Of a DNA stretch of 64,000 bases, positions 7,984-16,853 are shown piece after piece (the first letter of the stretch is position 1; every line of letters starts with the position of its first letter). Made by a program: the position numbers and the translations under genes. Origin of the DNA: CAVURS01 sp963795385. GTDB lineage: Bacteria; Actinomycetota; Actinomycetes; Actinomycetales; CAVURS01. The stretch covers positions 248,001 through 312,000 of the forward strand of contig CAWCHK010000003.1 in NCBI GenBank assembly GCA_963795385.1, read 5' to 3'. The notes under the pieces were generated by a model. It was not told the DNA's origin, made no database searches, and was given only the letters and a program-made list of their open reading frames with translations.

Positions 7984-8745
7984 ATGGGTCTGCTCGAGGG
8001 CAAGCGGCTGCTGGTCACCGGTCTGCTGACCGATGCGTCGATCGCGTTCCACGTGGCCCGGCTGGCCCAGCAGGAGGGCGCGAGCATCGTCCTCACCAGC
8101 TTCGGCCGGACGATGAAGATCACCCAGACCATCGCCAAGCGGCTGCCCGAGACGCCGCCGGTGGTCGAGCTGGACGTGCAGGACCAGGGCCACCTGGACG
8201 CGCTGGCCGAGCGGGTGCGCGAACACGTCGACGGCCTGGACGGCGTCGTGCACTCGATCGGGTTCGCCCCCAAGGGTGCGTTCGACTTCCTCGAGGCCTC
8301 GTGGGAGGACGTCTCGACGGCGCTGCACGTGTCGGCGTACTCGTTGAAAGCCCTTGGTGTCGCTGCGCTTCCGTTGATGAGCGAGGGCGGGAGCATCGTG
8401 GGGCTGACCTTCGACGCGCGGTATGCCTGGCCGGTCTACGACTGGATGGGAGTGGCCAAGGCGGCCTTCGAGTCGACGGCGCGCTACCTGGCGCGGGACC
8501 TCGGGCCGAAGGGCGTGCGGGTCAACCTCGTCGCGGCCGGGCCGATCCGGACGACGGCGGCCAAGTCGATCCCCGGCTTCGACGCGTTCGAGGACATCTG
8601 GAACGACCGCGCGCCGCTGGGCTGGGACGTCCGTGACCCGGAGCCGGCCGCGAAGGCGTGCGTCGCTCTGCTGTCCGACTGGTTCCCCGCGACGACCGCC
8701 GAGATGCTGCACGTCGACGGCGGCGTGCACGCCATGGGGCAGTAG
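7984..8745 (+). CDS. fabI: Enoyl-ACP reductase FabI (InhA-like)
   Basis: The 253-residue protein begins MGLLEGKRLLVTGLLTDASIAF, very like the InhA/FabI start, with the FabI-type NAD-binding loop in place of the usual TGxxxGIG. VHSIGFAPKGAF and the active-site Tyr-x6-Lys in YDWMGVAKAAFES identify an enoyl-ACP reductase, the last step of each fatty acid elongation cycle. It follows fabG with a one-base gap and is followed by sixA nine bases later. This enzyme family is the target of triclosan and of activated isoniazid; susceptibility cannot be judged from sequence alone. Confidence 0.94.
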   Translation: MGLLEGKRLLVTGLLTDASIAFHVARLAQQEGASIVLTSFGRTMKITQTIAKRLPETPPVVELDVQDQGHLDALAERVREHVDGLDGVVHSIGFAPKGAFDFLEASWEDVSTALHVSAYSLKALGVAALPLMSEGGSIVGLTFDARYAWPVYDWMGVAKAAFESTARYLARDLGPKGVRVNLVAAGPIRTTAAKSIPGFDAFEDIWNDRAPLGWDVRDPEPAAKACVALLSDWFPATTAEMLHVDGGVHAMGQ

Positions 8746-8754
8746 GTCCGCAGC

Positions 8755-9261
8755 ATGGCCGCGCGGAGCCTGCTGATCGTCCGGCACGCGAAGTCGGACT
8801 GGGAGGCGGGCGCGGCCGACCACGAGCGACCGCTCAACGCCCGCGGGCGTCGCGAGGCGCCGGAGCTGGGGGAGCGACTGGCCCGGGCCGGGCTGCGCCC
8901 GGATCTCGTGGTCTGCTCGGATGCGGCTCGGGCCCAGGAGACCTGGCGGCTCGCCGCGGCCGCCTGGCCGGACCCGCCACCGGTGCGGGTCGACGGCCGG
9001 CTCTACGACGCCGGCCGGTCAGAGGTCCTGGCCGTCATCACCGCGGCGCCCGACGACGTCAGGACCTTGGCCTGCGTCGGCCACGAACCGACCAGCAGTG
9101 CGCTGGCGGCCCTGCTCGCAGGGGGCGCCGAGCCGGGCGTGGCCGAGCAGCTGGCGGCCGGGCTGAAGACGGCCTGCGCAGCGGTGCTGACCTTCGACCG
9201 GGAGTGGTCCGCCGTCGAGCCGGGCACCGGTCACCTCAGCGCCCTCATCTCGCCCCGCTGA
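8755..9261 (+). CDS. sixA: SixA-like histidine phosphatase
   Basis: This 168-residue member of the histidine phosphatase (phosphoglycerate mutase-like) superfamily starts with LLIVRHAKSDWE. The RHAK motif includes the catalytic His that becomes phosphorylated. The second active-site His is in CVGHEPTSS. The short size and the RHAKS variant match SixA, which removes phosphate from phosphohistidine proteins. The target here is unknown. It is the third gene of the fabG-fabI unit, and the gaps are small enough for one transcript. Confidence 0.85.
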   Translation: MAARSLLIVRHAKSDWEAGAADHERPLNARGRREAPELGERLARAGLRPDLVVCSDAARAQETWRLAAAAWPDPPPVRVDGRLYDAGRSEVLAVITAAPDDVRTLACVGHEPTSSALAALLAGGAEPGVAEQLAAGLKTACAAVLTFDREWSAVEPGTGHLSALISPR

Positions 9262-9392
9262 CCGCACGCCGCAGCCTGGCCTGACCGCGCCTGCCTGGCC
9301 CGGCCGCGAGGTTGGCGGCCCGGCGAACTGGCCCAACCCGGCTCCCAGGGGTCCGGCGACGTCGAACGGGCGGGTCAGGCCAGTCGGCCGGG

Positions 9393-10583
9393 TCAGCCTT
9401 CGGCGTCCGCGGCCTCGATCTCCTCGCGGGTGATCCCGAGCAGGAACAGGACGGCGTCCAGGTAGGGCACCGTCACGGACGTGTCAGCCTGTTGCCGGAC
9501 AACGGGTTTGGCGTTGAACGCCACCCCGAGGCCGGCCGCCGCGAGCATGTCGAGGTCGTTCGCGCCGTCGCCGATCGCGATCGTCCGTGACAGCGGCAGC
9601 CCCTCCAGCTCGGCGAACCGCCGCAGCGCCGCCGCCTTGCCGGCCCGGTCCACGACCGCACCGACGACCCGGCCGGTGAGCCGCCCGTCGGCCACCTCCA
9701 GGCGGTTGGCCTCCGCGTGCTCGATCCCCAGCAGGTCCGCGAGCGGCCGGACGATCTCGATGAAGCCGCCGGACACGAGGGCGACCGAGAAGCCCAGCCG
9801 GCCCATCGTCCGGACCAGCGTCCGCGCGCCCGGCGTCAGCCGCACCGCGGCCCGGACCTCGTCGAGGACCGAGACCGGCAGCCCACCCAGGGCGGCGACC
9901 CGCTCGTGCAGGCTCGCGGTGAAGTCCAGCTCGCCGCGCATCGCCCGCTCGGTCACCGCTGCCACCTCGGCCGACCGGCCCGCGTGCTGGGCCAGCAGCT
10001 CGATCACCTCGTCCTGGATCAGGGTCGAGTCGACGTCCATGACGACCAGCCGCCGGCCGCGCCGGGCCAGGCCGGCCGGCGACACCGCGACGTCCACCTG
10101 CCGGGTGGCCGCCTCGAGCGCCAGCTCGCGCCGGAGGGCGTCGACGTCGTCGACCGCCGAGACGTCGAGCTCCAACGTGCTGACCGGGTAGCGCGACAGC
10201 CGTCGGATCCGGTCGATGTTGGCCCCGCGCACGGCGAGCACCGTCGCTATGGAGGAGACCGCCAGGGGCCGTAGCGGAGCGCCGATCAGGGTGACGTGCA
10301 GCGCCTGTCCGCTGCGCGGAGGGCTGTCGCCGTGCCCCGAGGTGCACGAGACCTGCATGCCCAGCTGACGTCCCGCAGCCGTGGCCGCCGCCGCCAGGGC
10401 ACTCTCCTGGTGCCCGGCCGAGACGAGGACGCCGAGGGTCAGCCGCCCGCGGACGACGACCTGCTCGACGTCGAGCACCTCGACCTCCGGCGCCGACAGC
10501 GCGTCGAAGACCGCCGAGGTGACACCGGGGCGGTCCGGCCCGGTGACCGTGACGAGCAGGGTGCGCGGTGCTGGGGCGGCCAC
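9393..10583 (-). CDS. serB: Phosphoserine phosphatase SerB with N-terminal ACT domains
   Basis: SerB removes phosphate from O-phosphoserine, the last step of serine synthesis. Residues 1-165 form two ACT-like modules (TVTGPDRPGVTSAVFDAL; then HVTLIGAPLRPLAV). The HAD phosphatase domain starts with MDVDSTLIQDEVIE, giving nucleophile Asp183 and acid Asp185. Ser and Gly of SGGF and the GDGANDLDML motif complete the active site. At 396 residues the length is normal for the actinobacterial form, in which ACT domains give serine feedback. The gene is convergent with sixA and has its own leaderless promoter. Confidence 0.95.
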   Translation of the reverse strand: MAAPAPRTLLVTVTGPDRPGVTSAVFDALSAPEVEVLDVEQVVVRGRLTLGVLVSAGHQESALAAAATAAGRQLGMQVSCTSGHGDSPPRSGQALHVTLIGAPLRPLAVSSIATVLAVRGANIDRIRRLSRYPVSTLELDVSAVDDVDALRRELALEAATRQVDVAVSPAGLARRGRRLVVMDVDSTLIQDEVIELLAQHAGRSAEVAAVTERAMRGELDFTASLHERVAALGGLPVSVLDEVRAAVRLTPGARTLVRTMGRLGFSVALVSGGFIEIVRPLADLLGIEHAEANRLEVADGRLTGRVVGAVVDRAGKAAALRRFAELEGLPLSRTIAIGDGANDLDMLAAAGLGVAFNAKPVVRQQADTSVTVPYLDAVLFLLGITREEIEAADAEG

Positions 10584-10589
10584 CCGCGA

Positions 10590-10595
10590 ACCCTA
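10590..10595 (-). promoter_or_regulatory. -10 box of a leaderless promoter for serB
   Basis: TAGGGT on the minus strand is 6 bp before the GTG at 10583. Confidence 0.55.
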
Positions 10596-10609
10596 GTCGC
10601 GGCCAGGGC

Positions 10610-11152
10610 TCACCCCTCGGGCCGACCCAGCCAGTCCAGGACGGTGCCGAGGTTCTCGCTCAGGTCGATGGCCTCGGGTGGCGAGGGCGGCGGCGGGGGA
10701 GTGCGGTGCCGGCCGGGGGGCCGGGTGGGCAGGCCGATCCCGCGGCGTACCTCCGGAGTGGGCGGTTGGGGCGTGACCGGCCCGGCCCCGACGGCGATCG
10801 ACGCGGCGCGGGGCGCGGACGGCTCGGCCCAATCGGCGCGCGATCCGCCCTCTGGGGACCCGGCGGGCCAGCGTGGGCGGGACCGGCGCTCGTGGTGCCG
10901 GGCCGGGCCGACAGCACTCAGGGGCCGGACCGGGACCGGTTCGGCGGTGAACCGCTCGGGCCGGTGCAGCAGGGGCGACAGCGCCTCGCGCCGGGCCAGG
11001 ACGGCCGCCACCAGGTCGGCGTACGCGGTGGCATCCATGGCCCGGCCGACCCAGCGCTCGGCCGCCTCGGCGACGGCGCTGTCCAGGTATCCCCGGACGG
11101 CGTCGTGGCTCGACGGCACTTCTCCCATGACACGCATGGTGCGGGTGTGCAT
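10610..11152 (-). CDS. Hypothetical protein, Pro-rich middle
   Basis: This frame of up to 180 codons has two ordered-looking ends. The N-terminal helical stretch contains DAVRGYLDSAVAEAAERWVGRAM and LVAAVLARREALSPLLHRP. The C-terminal stretch reads AIDLSENLGTVLDWLGR. Between them lies a long Pro/Arg/Ser-rich linker, about residues 75-155. The conserved-looking ends and the position on the same strand as serB and the LLM gene argue that it is real. Starts at 11152, 11137 or 11128 cannot be separated, since no Shine-Dalgarno or clear -10 box is seen. Family not recognised. Confidence 0.5.
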   Translation of the reverse strand: MHTRTMRVMGEVPSSHDAVRGYLDSAVAEAAERWVGRAMDATAYADLVAAVLARREALSPLLHRPERFTAEPVPVRPLSAVGPARHHERRSRPRWPAGSPEGGSRADWAEPSAPRAASIAVGAGPVTPQPPTPEVRRGIGLPTRPPGRHRTPPPPPSPPEAIDLSENLGTVLDWLGRPEG

Positions 11153-11257
11153 GACGGGCCGTGACGGAGTTGGTCAAGGATCCCCCGCTTGCGCGCACCG
11201 TTCGGGCCGAGCCGTGACTCAGGGTCACGCGCTCTCGCCGGTCAGCGACCGCCCGGC

Positions 11258-12088
11258 TCAGGCCTGGGAGTTGACGTCGTCGCGGAAGGCCAGCCAGTCC
11301 CGCAGCTGGCCGAGGTCGTAGTTCGGCCCACCGGTCCCGACCGTGAACATCCGAGCGCCCAGGTCGACGAGCGCTTGACCGAACTGCTCCGGCCGGCCCG
11401 TGGCGCCCACCGACCGCTCGATCTGCGCCGGGTCGCGGCCCTCGCTGGCGCACCACTCGTCCAGGACGGCGCTCTTGCGGGCGAACTCCGGCGGGTCGCC
11501 CCAGGAGTGCCAGATGTCGGCGTGCCGGGCGACCAGCCGCAGCGTCTTCTTGACCCCGCCGCCGCCGACCAGGACGGGGACGTGGCGGGTCGGCGGCGGG
11601 TTGAGCCGGGCCAGGCGGCGCTCGATCCGCGGCAGCGACTCGGCCAGGTCGTCCAGCCGGCTGCCCGCCGTACCGAAGTCGTAGCCGTACTCGTCGTAGT
11701 CCTTCTGCTTCCAGCCCGAGCCGATACCCAGGATCAGCCGGCCGCCACTCATGTGGTCGACGGTGCGGGCCATGTCGGCGAGCAGCTCGGGGTTGCGGTA
11801 GGAGTTGCAGGTCACCAGCGCCCCGATCTCCACCCGCGAGGTGATCTCGGCCCAGGCTCCGAGCATGGTCCAGCACTCGAAGTGCTTGCCGTCCGGGTCG
11901 CCGTTGAGAGGGAAGAAGTGGTCCCAGTTGAAGATCACGTCGACCCCGAGCTCCTCGGCCTCGACGACCACCCGGCGGATGGCGCTCCACTCCGCGTGCT
12001 GCGGGTGCAGCTGGACCGCGATCCGCAGCGGGCGGTGGGCCTGACCGGAGCCGGCGTCGGTCGGTGGCGTGTCGGCCGCTTCGCTCAT
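11258..12088 (-). CDS. LLM class F420-dependent oxidoreductase
   Basis: The 276-residue TIM-barrel flavoprotein belongs to the luciferase-like monooxygenase family. Typical segments are VDVIFNWDHFFPL, the TSRVEIGALVTCNSYRNP region, MSGGRLILGIGSGWKQKDY and VPVLVGGGGVKKTLRLVARHAD. The GIGSGW(K) motif is common in the F420-dependent branch of actinobacteria. The substrate is unknown. The ATG at 12088 overlaps the glgC stop by four bases (ATGA), so it is translationally coupled to glgC, an unexpected partner for a glycogen gene. Confidence 0.87.
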   Translation of the reverse strand: MSEAADTPPTDAGSGQAHRPLRIAVQLHPQHAEWSAIRRVVVEAEELGVDVIFNWDHFFPLNGDPDGKHFECWTMLGAWAEITSRVEIGALVTCNSYRNPELLADMARTVDHMSGGRLILGIGSGWKQKDYDEYGYDFGTAGSRLDDLAESLPRIERRLARLNPPPTRHVPVLVGGGGVKKTLRLVARHADIWHSWGDPPEFARKSAVLDEWCASEGRDPAQIERSVGATGRPEQFGQALVDLGARMFTVGTGGPNYDLGQLRDWLAFRDDVNSQA

Positions 12089-13338
12089 CCGGGGATGACC
12101 TGGCCCTTGCCGATGATGACCAGGCCCGATTCCGAGATCGTCAGGCCCCGGGCGCGGTCCTCGTCGGGGTCGAGGCCGATGCGGGCGTTCTCGGGGATCT
12201 TGACGTTCTTGTCGATGATCGCCCGGCGGACCACGGCGTGCCGCCCGATGTCGACGCCGTCCAGCAGGACGCTGTCGGTGACCGTCGCCCACGAGTGCAC
12301 GTTGGAGCCCGGGCCCATCACGGAGTTCTCCACCAGCGCGCCGCTGACGACGCAGCCGGGAGAGACGATCGAGTTGACCGCGCTGCCGACGCGACCGTGC
12401 CAGCCGTGGACGAACTTCGCCGGAGGGTAGGGCCCGACGTCGGTGAAGATCGGCCACTCGTAGTTGTACAGGTTGAAGATCGGTTGCACCGCAACGAGAT
12501 CCATGTGCGCGTCGTAGTAGGAGTCCATCGTGCCGACGTCGCGCCAGTAGTCCCGGTCGCGCGGCTCGGCGCCCGGGACCTCGTTGTCCTTGAAGTCGTA
12601 GACACCGGCCTCGCCACGCTCGGCGAAGGCCGGCATGATGTCGCCGCCCATGTCGTGCTTCGTGTCCTCGCGCTCGTTGTCCCGCGTGACCTGCTCCACC
12701 AGCGCCTTGGCGTCGAAGACGTAGTTGCCCATCGACGCGAGGATCTCGTCCGGGTTGTCGGGCAGCGGCGTGGGGTTGGCGGGCTTCTCGAGGAACTCGC
12801 GGATCCGGCCCGGGTTCGCCGGGTCGGTGTCGATGACGCCGAACTGGTCCGACATCGAGATCGGCTGGCGGATCGCGGCCACCGTTGCGGCAGCGCCGGA
12901 TTCGACGTGCGCCTCGACCATCTGGGAGAAGTCCATCCGGTAGACGTGGTCGGCGCCCACGACCACCACGATGTCCGGCTCCTCGTCGTGGACGAGGTTG
13001 AGGCTCTGGAAGATCGCGTCCGCGCTGCCGAGGTACCAGTGCTTGCCCACCCGCTGCTGCGCGGGCACCGGGGCGATGTAGTTGCCGAGGATGTTCGACA
13101 TCCGCCAGGCCCGCGAGATGTGCCGGTCCAGGCTGTGCGACTTGTACTGCGTGAGGACGACGACCTTGAGGAAGCGCGAGTTCACGACGTTCGACAGCGC
13201 GAAGTCGATCAGGCGGTAGATCCCGCCGAACGGCACGGCCGGCTTGGCCCGGTCGGCGGTCAGCGGCATCAGCCGCTTGCCCTCGCCACCGGCGAGCACG
13301 ATGGCAAGGACCTTCAGAGGGCGCCGCGTCGAGACCAT
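12085..13338 (-). CDS. glgC: Glucose-1-phosphate adenylyltransferase GlgC
   Basis: GlgC makes ADP-glucose from ATP and glucose 1-phosphate, the activated sugar for glycogen and maltose-1-phosphate synthesis. The nucleotidyltransferase signature GGEGKRLMPLTADRAKPAV covers residues 17-35. HWYLGSADAIFQSL, VVGADHVYRMDF and REFLEKP follow. The C-terminal third is a left-handed beta-helix typical of ADP-glucose pyrophosphorylases. At 417 residues it is full length. It is divergent from glgA/glgM, the same arrangement as Rv1213/Rv1212c in M. tuberculosis. Confidence 0.96.
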   Translation of the reverse strand: MVSTRRPLKVLAIVLAGGEGKRLMPLTADRAKPAVPFGGIYRLIDFALSNVVNSRFLKVVVLTQYKSHSLDRHISRAWRMSNILGNYIAPVPAQQRVGKHWYLGSADAIFQSLNLVHDEEPDIVVVVGADHVYRMDFSQMVEAHVESGAAATVAAIRQPISMSDQFGVIDTDPANPGRIREFLEKPANPTPLPDNPDEILASMGNYVFDAKALVEQVTRDNEREDTKHDMGGDIMPAFAERGEAGVYDFKDNEVPGAEPRDRDYWRDVGTMDSYYDAHMDLVAVQPIFNLYNYEWPIFTDVGPYPPAKFVHGWHGRVGSAVNSIVSPGCVVSGALVENSVMGPGSNVHSWATVTDSVLLDGVDIGRHAVVRRAIIDKNVKIPENARIGLDPDEDRARGLTISESGLVIIGKGQVIPG

Positions 13339-13345
13339 GTGCTGG

Positions 13346-13351
13346 ACCCTA
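13346..13351 (-). promoter_or_regulatory. -10 box of a leaderless promoter for glgC
   Basis: TAGGGT on the minus strand lies 7 bp before the ATG at 13338. It faces the glgA promoter in an 88-bp divergent region. Confidence 0.6.
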
Positions 13352-13414
13352 TGAGGGCGGCGGGCCGAGCGCGAGACCTGTCTCGGTGGTCGGGCCGCCG
13401 CATTCGTCCGGGTC

Positions 13415-13420
13415 TACGGT
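13415..13420 (+). promoter_or_regulatory. -10 box of a leaderless promoter for the glycogen synthase gene
   Basis: TACGGT is 6 bp before the ATG at 13427. Confidence 0.6.
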
Positions 13421-13426
13421 GTCGCC

Positions 13427-14638
13427 ATGCGAGTGGATCTGCTGAGCAAGGAGTACCCGCCCAAGGTGTACGGCGGCGCCGGCGTCCACGTCGAGGAGCT
13501 GGTCCGCGCGCTGCGCTCCCCTCAGGGCGATCAGGCCGTCGACGTCCGCGTGCACTGCTTCGGTGGGCCGCGGGACGAGGCCGGCACCACGGGGTACGCC
13601 GACCCGCCCGCCGGCCTGGAGTCGGCCAACGCAGCGCTGCAGACCCTCGGCGTCGACCTGCCCATGGCCGACGACTGCGCGGGGGCCGACATCGTCCACT
13701 CGCACACCTGGTACGCCGGGATGGGGGGCCACCTGGCGCAGCTGCTGCACGGCGTGCCCCACGTCATGACGGCGCACAGCCTGGAGCCGCTGCGGCCGTG
13801 GAAGGCCGAGCAGCTGGGCGGCGGCTACCGCGTCTCGTCGTGGATGGAGCAGACCGCCATGGAGGGCGCGGCCGGTCTGATCGCGGTGAGCGAGGGGATG
13901 CGCAAGGACATCCTGCGCTGCTACCCCGACGTCGACCCGGCCCGAGTTCATATGGTGCACAACGGGATCGACACCGAGAGGTGGTCGCCCAACCGCGCCG
14001 AGGACGTCGTACGCCGGCACGGAGTGGACCCGGACCGGCGGTCGGTCGTCTTCGTCGGACGGATCACCCGGCAGAAGGGCCTGCCCTACTTCCTGCGCGC
14101 GGCGGCCCAGCTGCCGCCCGACGTCCAGCTGGTGCTCTGCGCGGGCGCGCCGGACACGCCCGAGATCGCCGCCGAGGTGGAGGGCCTGGTCGACGACCTG
14201 CGCACGACCCGGACCGGGGTCGTCTGGATCGACGAGATGCTGCCGCAGCCCGAGGTCGCGGCGCTGCTGTCCGCGGGCACCGTGTTCGCCTGCCCGTCGG
14301 TCTACGAGCCGCTCGGCATCGTCAACCTGGAGGCGATGGCCTGCGAGCTGGCCGTCGTCGCGACGGCGACGGGAGGCATTCCCGAGGTGGTCGTGGACGG
14401 CGAGACCGGCTGGCTCGTGCCGATCGAGCAGCTCCAGGACGGCACGGGCACACCGGTCGACCCCGAGCGCTTCGTCGCCGACATGGCCGCCGCGCTGGTC
14501 GACGCGGTCAGTGACCCCGAACGGGCCGCGGTGCGCGGGCGGGCCGGGCGCGTACGGGCCCAGGAGGACTTCAGCTGGGGGAGCATCGCGGGCCGCACGG
14601 TCGCGGTCTACGAGAAGGTCCTGGCCGCTCCGCGATAG
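13427..14638 (+). CDS. glgA: Actinobacterial glycogen synthase / maltose-1-phosphate synthase (GlgA/GlgM type)
   Basis: This 403-residue glycosyltransferase begins MRVDLLSKEYPPKVYGGAGVH, with the substrate loop Lys and GG near residues 9-18. It carries the retaining GT-B E-x7-E motif in YEPLGIVNLEAMA. Its length and pattern match Rv1212c. That enzyme was first named GlgA and later shown to join ADP-glucose and glucose 1-phosphate into maltose 1-phosphate (GlgM) for the GlgE pathway. Which product is made here is inferred only from family membership. GlgE, GlgB and TreS are not in the window. Confidence 0.92.
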   Translation: MRVDLLSKEYPPKVYGGAGVHVEELVRALRSPQGDQAVDVRVHCFGGPRDEAGTTGYADPPAGLESANAALQTLGVDLPMADDCAGADIVHSHTWYAGMGGHLAQLLHGVPHVMTAHSLEPLRPWKAEQLGGGYRVSSWMEQTAMEGAAGLIAVSEGMRKDILRCYPDVDPARVHMVHNGIDTERWSPNRAEDVVRRHGVDPDRRSVVFVGRITRQKGLPYFLRAAAQLPPDVQLVLCAGAPDTPEIAAEVEGLVDDLRTTRTGVVWIDEMLPQPEVAALLSAGTVFACPSVYEPLGIVNLEAMACELAVVATATGGIPEVVVDGETGWLVPIEQLQDGTGTPVDPERFVADMAAALVDAVSDPERAAVRGRAGRVRAQEDFSWGSIAGRTVAVYEKVLAAPR

Positions 14639-14674
14639 TGACCTCGAGCAGCTCCGTGCGCGCGGGTGGTGCGG

Positions 14675-15472
14675 CTAGCGGACGGGCTCGAGCGCGGCGT
14701 TGACCGCGGCGACGACCGCGTGCCGCGAGACGACGTCGAGCCGGCGTAGGGCCTGCAGCCGCTGCTGGCTCTCCCACGTGTTGATGGCACCGCCGTCGTC
14801 GCGCCGGGCGAGCTCCACGACCATGCGGACCCGCCAGGCCAGGTCGAGCATCTGCGCCGCACGCGACGGCGTCCCGGGGGGCATGTCGGCCGACACCGAG
14901 CGATGCCGGAGGTGGTCCAGCCCGGGGGCGGGGTCGTGTGACCAGGCCGCGACGTCGAGGTGCTCCAGGGTGGCGCTGGCCTCCTGCAGGGTCGTCAGCA
15001 GCAACCGGCGCGACTCGCTCAGGTCAGCCATTGCCCCGGCCTGCGGACACTCGCTGATCGGCAGCGCGCACCACATCACCGACAGCGTGGCGTCCAGGTC
15101 GTCGTCGGCGGAGTCCGGGTGGCCGTGCCGCACGACGACCGGCACGAAACCGCACGGCAGACCGTCGTCGGAGACCACACACTCGCCGACGTCCAGGGCC
15201 GCCGTGTTGAAGGTCGGAGGTCCGGGCAGGCCGGCGAGGTCGCCCTCGGCCGGCAGCAGCAGCCGCAGCCGGGTGACCTCGTGCCGGCGGAGAGCGGCGA
15301 ACAGCCCGACCAGCCCGGGCACCGGAGCCTCGAACGGCACCGCCGACAGATCCAGCACGTGGGGGAGGTCGTCACCCTGGATCGCGCTGACCGCGTCGTC
15401 GATCGACGCCGTGCCCGAGAGCACCGCGCTGCCCCATGCGGCGAGCGCCGCGGAACGGGGAAGGTCGCGCAT
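14675..15472 (-). CDS. Conserved actinobacterial hypothetical protein
   Basis: The 265-residue protein starts MRDLPRSAALAAWGSAVLSG and contains LPGPPTFNTAALDVGE in the middle and a helical C-terminal third. It resembles a family found across actinobacteria with no known function. The ATG at 15472 is chosen over the GTG at 15478 because the TAGGGT box abuts the GTG but sits exactly 6 bp from the ATG, the spacing seen at other leaderless starts in this window. It is convergent with the glycogen synthase gene and divergent from the ABC ATPase gene. Confidence 0.75.
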   Translation of the reverse strand: MRDLPRSAALAAWGSAVLSGTASIDDAVSAIQGDDLPHVLDLSAVPFEAPVPGLVGLFAALRRHEVTRLRLLLPAEGDLAGLPGPPTFNTAALDVGECVVSDDGLPCGFVPVVVRHGHPDSADDDLDATLSVMWCALPISECPQAGAMADLSESRRLLLTTLQEASATLEHLDVAAWSHDPAPGLDHLRHRSVSADMPPGTPSRAAQMLDLAWRVRMVVELARRDDGGAINTWESQQRLQALRRLDVVSRHAVVAAVNAALEPVR

Positions 15473-15478
15473 CTGCAC

Positions 15479-15484
15479 ACCCTA
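15479..15484 (-). promoter_or_regulatory. -10 box that decides the start of the 14675-15472 gene
   Basis: TAGGGT on the minus strand touches a possible GTG start at 15478 and is 6 bp from ATG 15472. A -10 box must lie upstream of the transcript, so the ATG is the likely start. Confidence 0.5.
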
Positions 15485-15569
15485 CGAGTCGGGCGGTCGG
15501 CGGACTGGCTCAACCTGCCACCCGGACCCCGTCCCGCGGTCGGCCCCGGGTCACTAAGGTTGCGACCCT

Positions 15570-16364
15570 ATGAGCGACGTCCTGGAGCTGGCCTCGGTCA
15601 GCGTGGTGCGCGGCAGCGCGACCCTGCTCGACGACGTCACCTGGGACGTCGCGGAGGGCGAGCGCTGGGTGGTGCTCGGGCCCAACGGCGCCGGCAAGAC
15701 CACCCTGCTGCAGCTGGCCTCGGGCCGGATGCACCCGACCACGGGCGTCGTCGGCATCCTCGGCGAGATCCTCGGTGCGGTGGACGTCTTCGAGCTGCGG
15801 CCACGGATCGGGCTGGCCAGCGCGGCCCTGGCCGAGCGGCTCCCCGGCCGCGAGAACGTCCACGACATCGTCGTCACCGCGTCCTACGGCGTGGTCGGCC
15901 GCTGGCGGGAGAGCTACGACGCGCTGGACCACGAGCGGGCCGAGCGGCTGCTGGACGCACTGGGCATGGGCGGCTTCACCGGCCGGACCTACGGCACGCT
16001 GAGCGAGGGCGAGCGCAAGCGGGTGCAGATCGCCCGGGCCCTGATGACCGACCCCGAGCTGATGCTGCTGGACGAGCCCGCCGCCGGCCTCGACCTCGGG
16101 GGGCGCGAGGACCTGGTCCGCCGGCTGTCCACCCTCGCCGCCGACCCGGCGGCGCCGGCGATGGTGCTGGTGACGCACCACGTCGAGGAGATCCCGGCCG
16201 GCTTCACCCACGTGCTGCTGCTGCGCGACGGCCGCGTCGTGGCCAGCGGGCCGGTCGGCACGACCTTGACCGCTGAGGCGTTGGAAGAGACGTTCGGCCT
16301 CCCGCTGGTGCTGGAACGCCATGACGACCGGTGGAGCGCCAGGGCGAAGCCCTACCATCCGTAG
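15570..16364 (+). CDS. ABC transporter ATP-binding protein
   Basis: This 264-residue single nucleotide-binding domain has Walker A GPNGAGKTT, signature LSEGERKRVQIARAL, Walker B LMLLDEPAAGLDLGG and H-loop VLVTHHVEEIPAG. It is closest in style to stand-alone actinobacterial ATPases of the YlmA/ModF type, which often have no membrane partner next to them. None is found here. A TAAGGT box lies 9 bp before the ATG. The substrate or role is unknown. Confidence 0.88.
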   Translation: MSDVLELASVSVVRGSATLLDDVTWDVAEGERWVVLGPNGAGKTTLLQLASGRMHPTTGVVGILGEILGAVDVFELRPRIGLASAALAERLPGRENVHDIVVTASYGVVGRWRESYDALDHERAERLLDALGMGGFTGRTYGTLSEGERKRVQIARALMTDPELMLLDEPAAGLDLGGREDLVRRLSTLAADPAAPAMVLVTHHVEEIPAGFTHVLLLRDGRVVASGPVGTTLTAEALEETFGLPLVLERHDDRWSARAKPYHP

Positions 16365-16403
16365 CATCAGGACCGACCCGACGCGCAGAGGGGAGCCGAG
16401 CCG

Positions 16404-16853
16404 ATGGCCTGGTTGATCTGGATCGGCGTCGCACTGGTCCTCGCCGCGGCCGAGATGGCGTCGCTGGCCTTCGTCTGCATCATGCTCGCCGGTGGTGCCC
16501 TGATCGGCGCGCTGGCCGCGGCCGTCGGCCTCGACCTGTTCGTCCAGGTCGTCTGCGCGGTCGTCGTCTCCCTGCTGCTGCTGACCCTGGTGCGCAGGGC
16601 CGCGCTCGCGAAGTTCGTGCCCACCAAGGCCCCCGGCGTCGGCGTCGCCGCCAACATCGGCCGCACGGCGCTCGTCGTGGAGACCGTGACGCAGTACGAC
16701 GGCCGGATCAAGCTCCCGGGCGACGCCGTCTGGTCGGCCCGCCTGGCCTCCGCGCAAGACCCGCCGTCCCCACCCGGGGAGACGGTGCAAGTCGTCCGCA
16801 TCGAAGGTGCGACCGCGATCGTCGCGCGTCCCCGACAGGAGCTGCCCTCGTGA
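16404..16853 (+). CDS. NfeD family membrane protein
   Basis: The 149-residue protein has an N-terminal membrane region (LIWIGVALVLAAAEMASLAFVC, a short loop, then hydrophobic stretches to about residue 65). A soluble C-terminal OB-fold domain of about 70 residues ends ETVQVVRIEGATAIVARP, the usual NfeD pattern. NfeD proteins pair with SPFH proteins and help organise membrane domains. A GGGGAG ribosome site precedes the ATG. Its stop overlaps the GTG of the SPFH gene. Confidence 0.88.
   Translation: MAWLIWIGVALVLAAAEMASLAFVCIMLAGGALIGALAAAVGLDLFVQVVCAVVVSLLLLTLVRRAALAKFVPTKAPGVGVAANIGRTALVVETVTQYDGRIKLPGDAVWSARLASAQDPPSPPGETVQVVRIEGATAIVARPRQELPS

Noticed and set aside
9262..9392. Rho-independent terminator between sixA and serB
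   Set aside because: Some GC-rich inverted repeats can be drawn, but there is no U-run and the stems are weak; in DNA of this GC content they are expected by chance.
12064..14514. Long plus-strand open frame across glgC and glgA
   Set aside because: It is a GC-rich shadow of genes on both strands, with no family-like segments.
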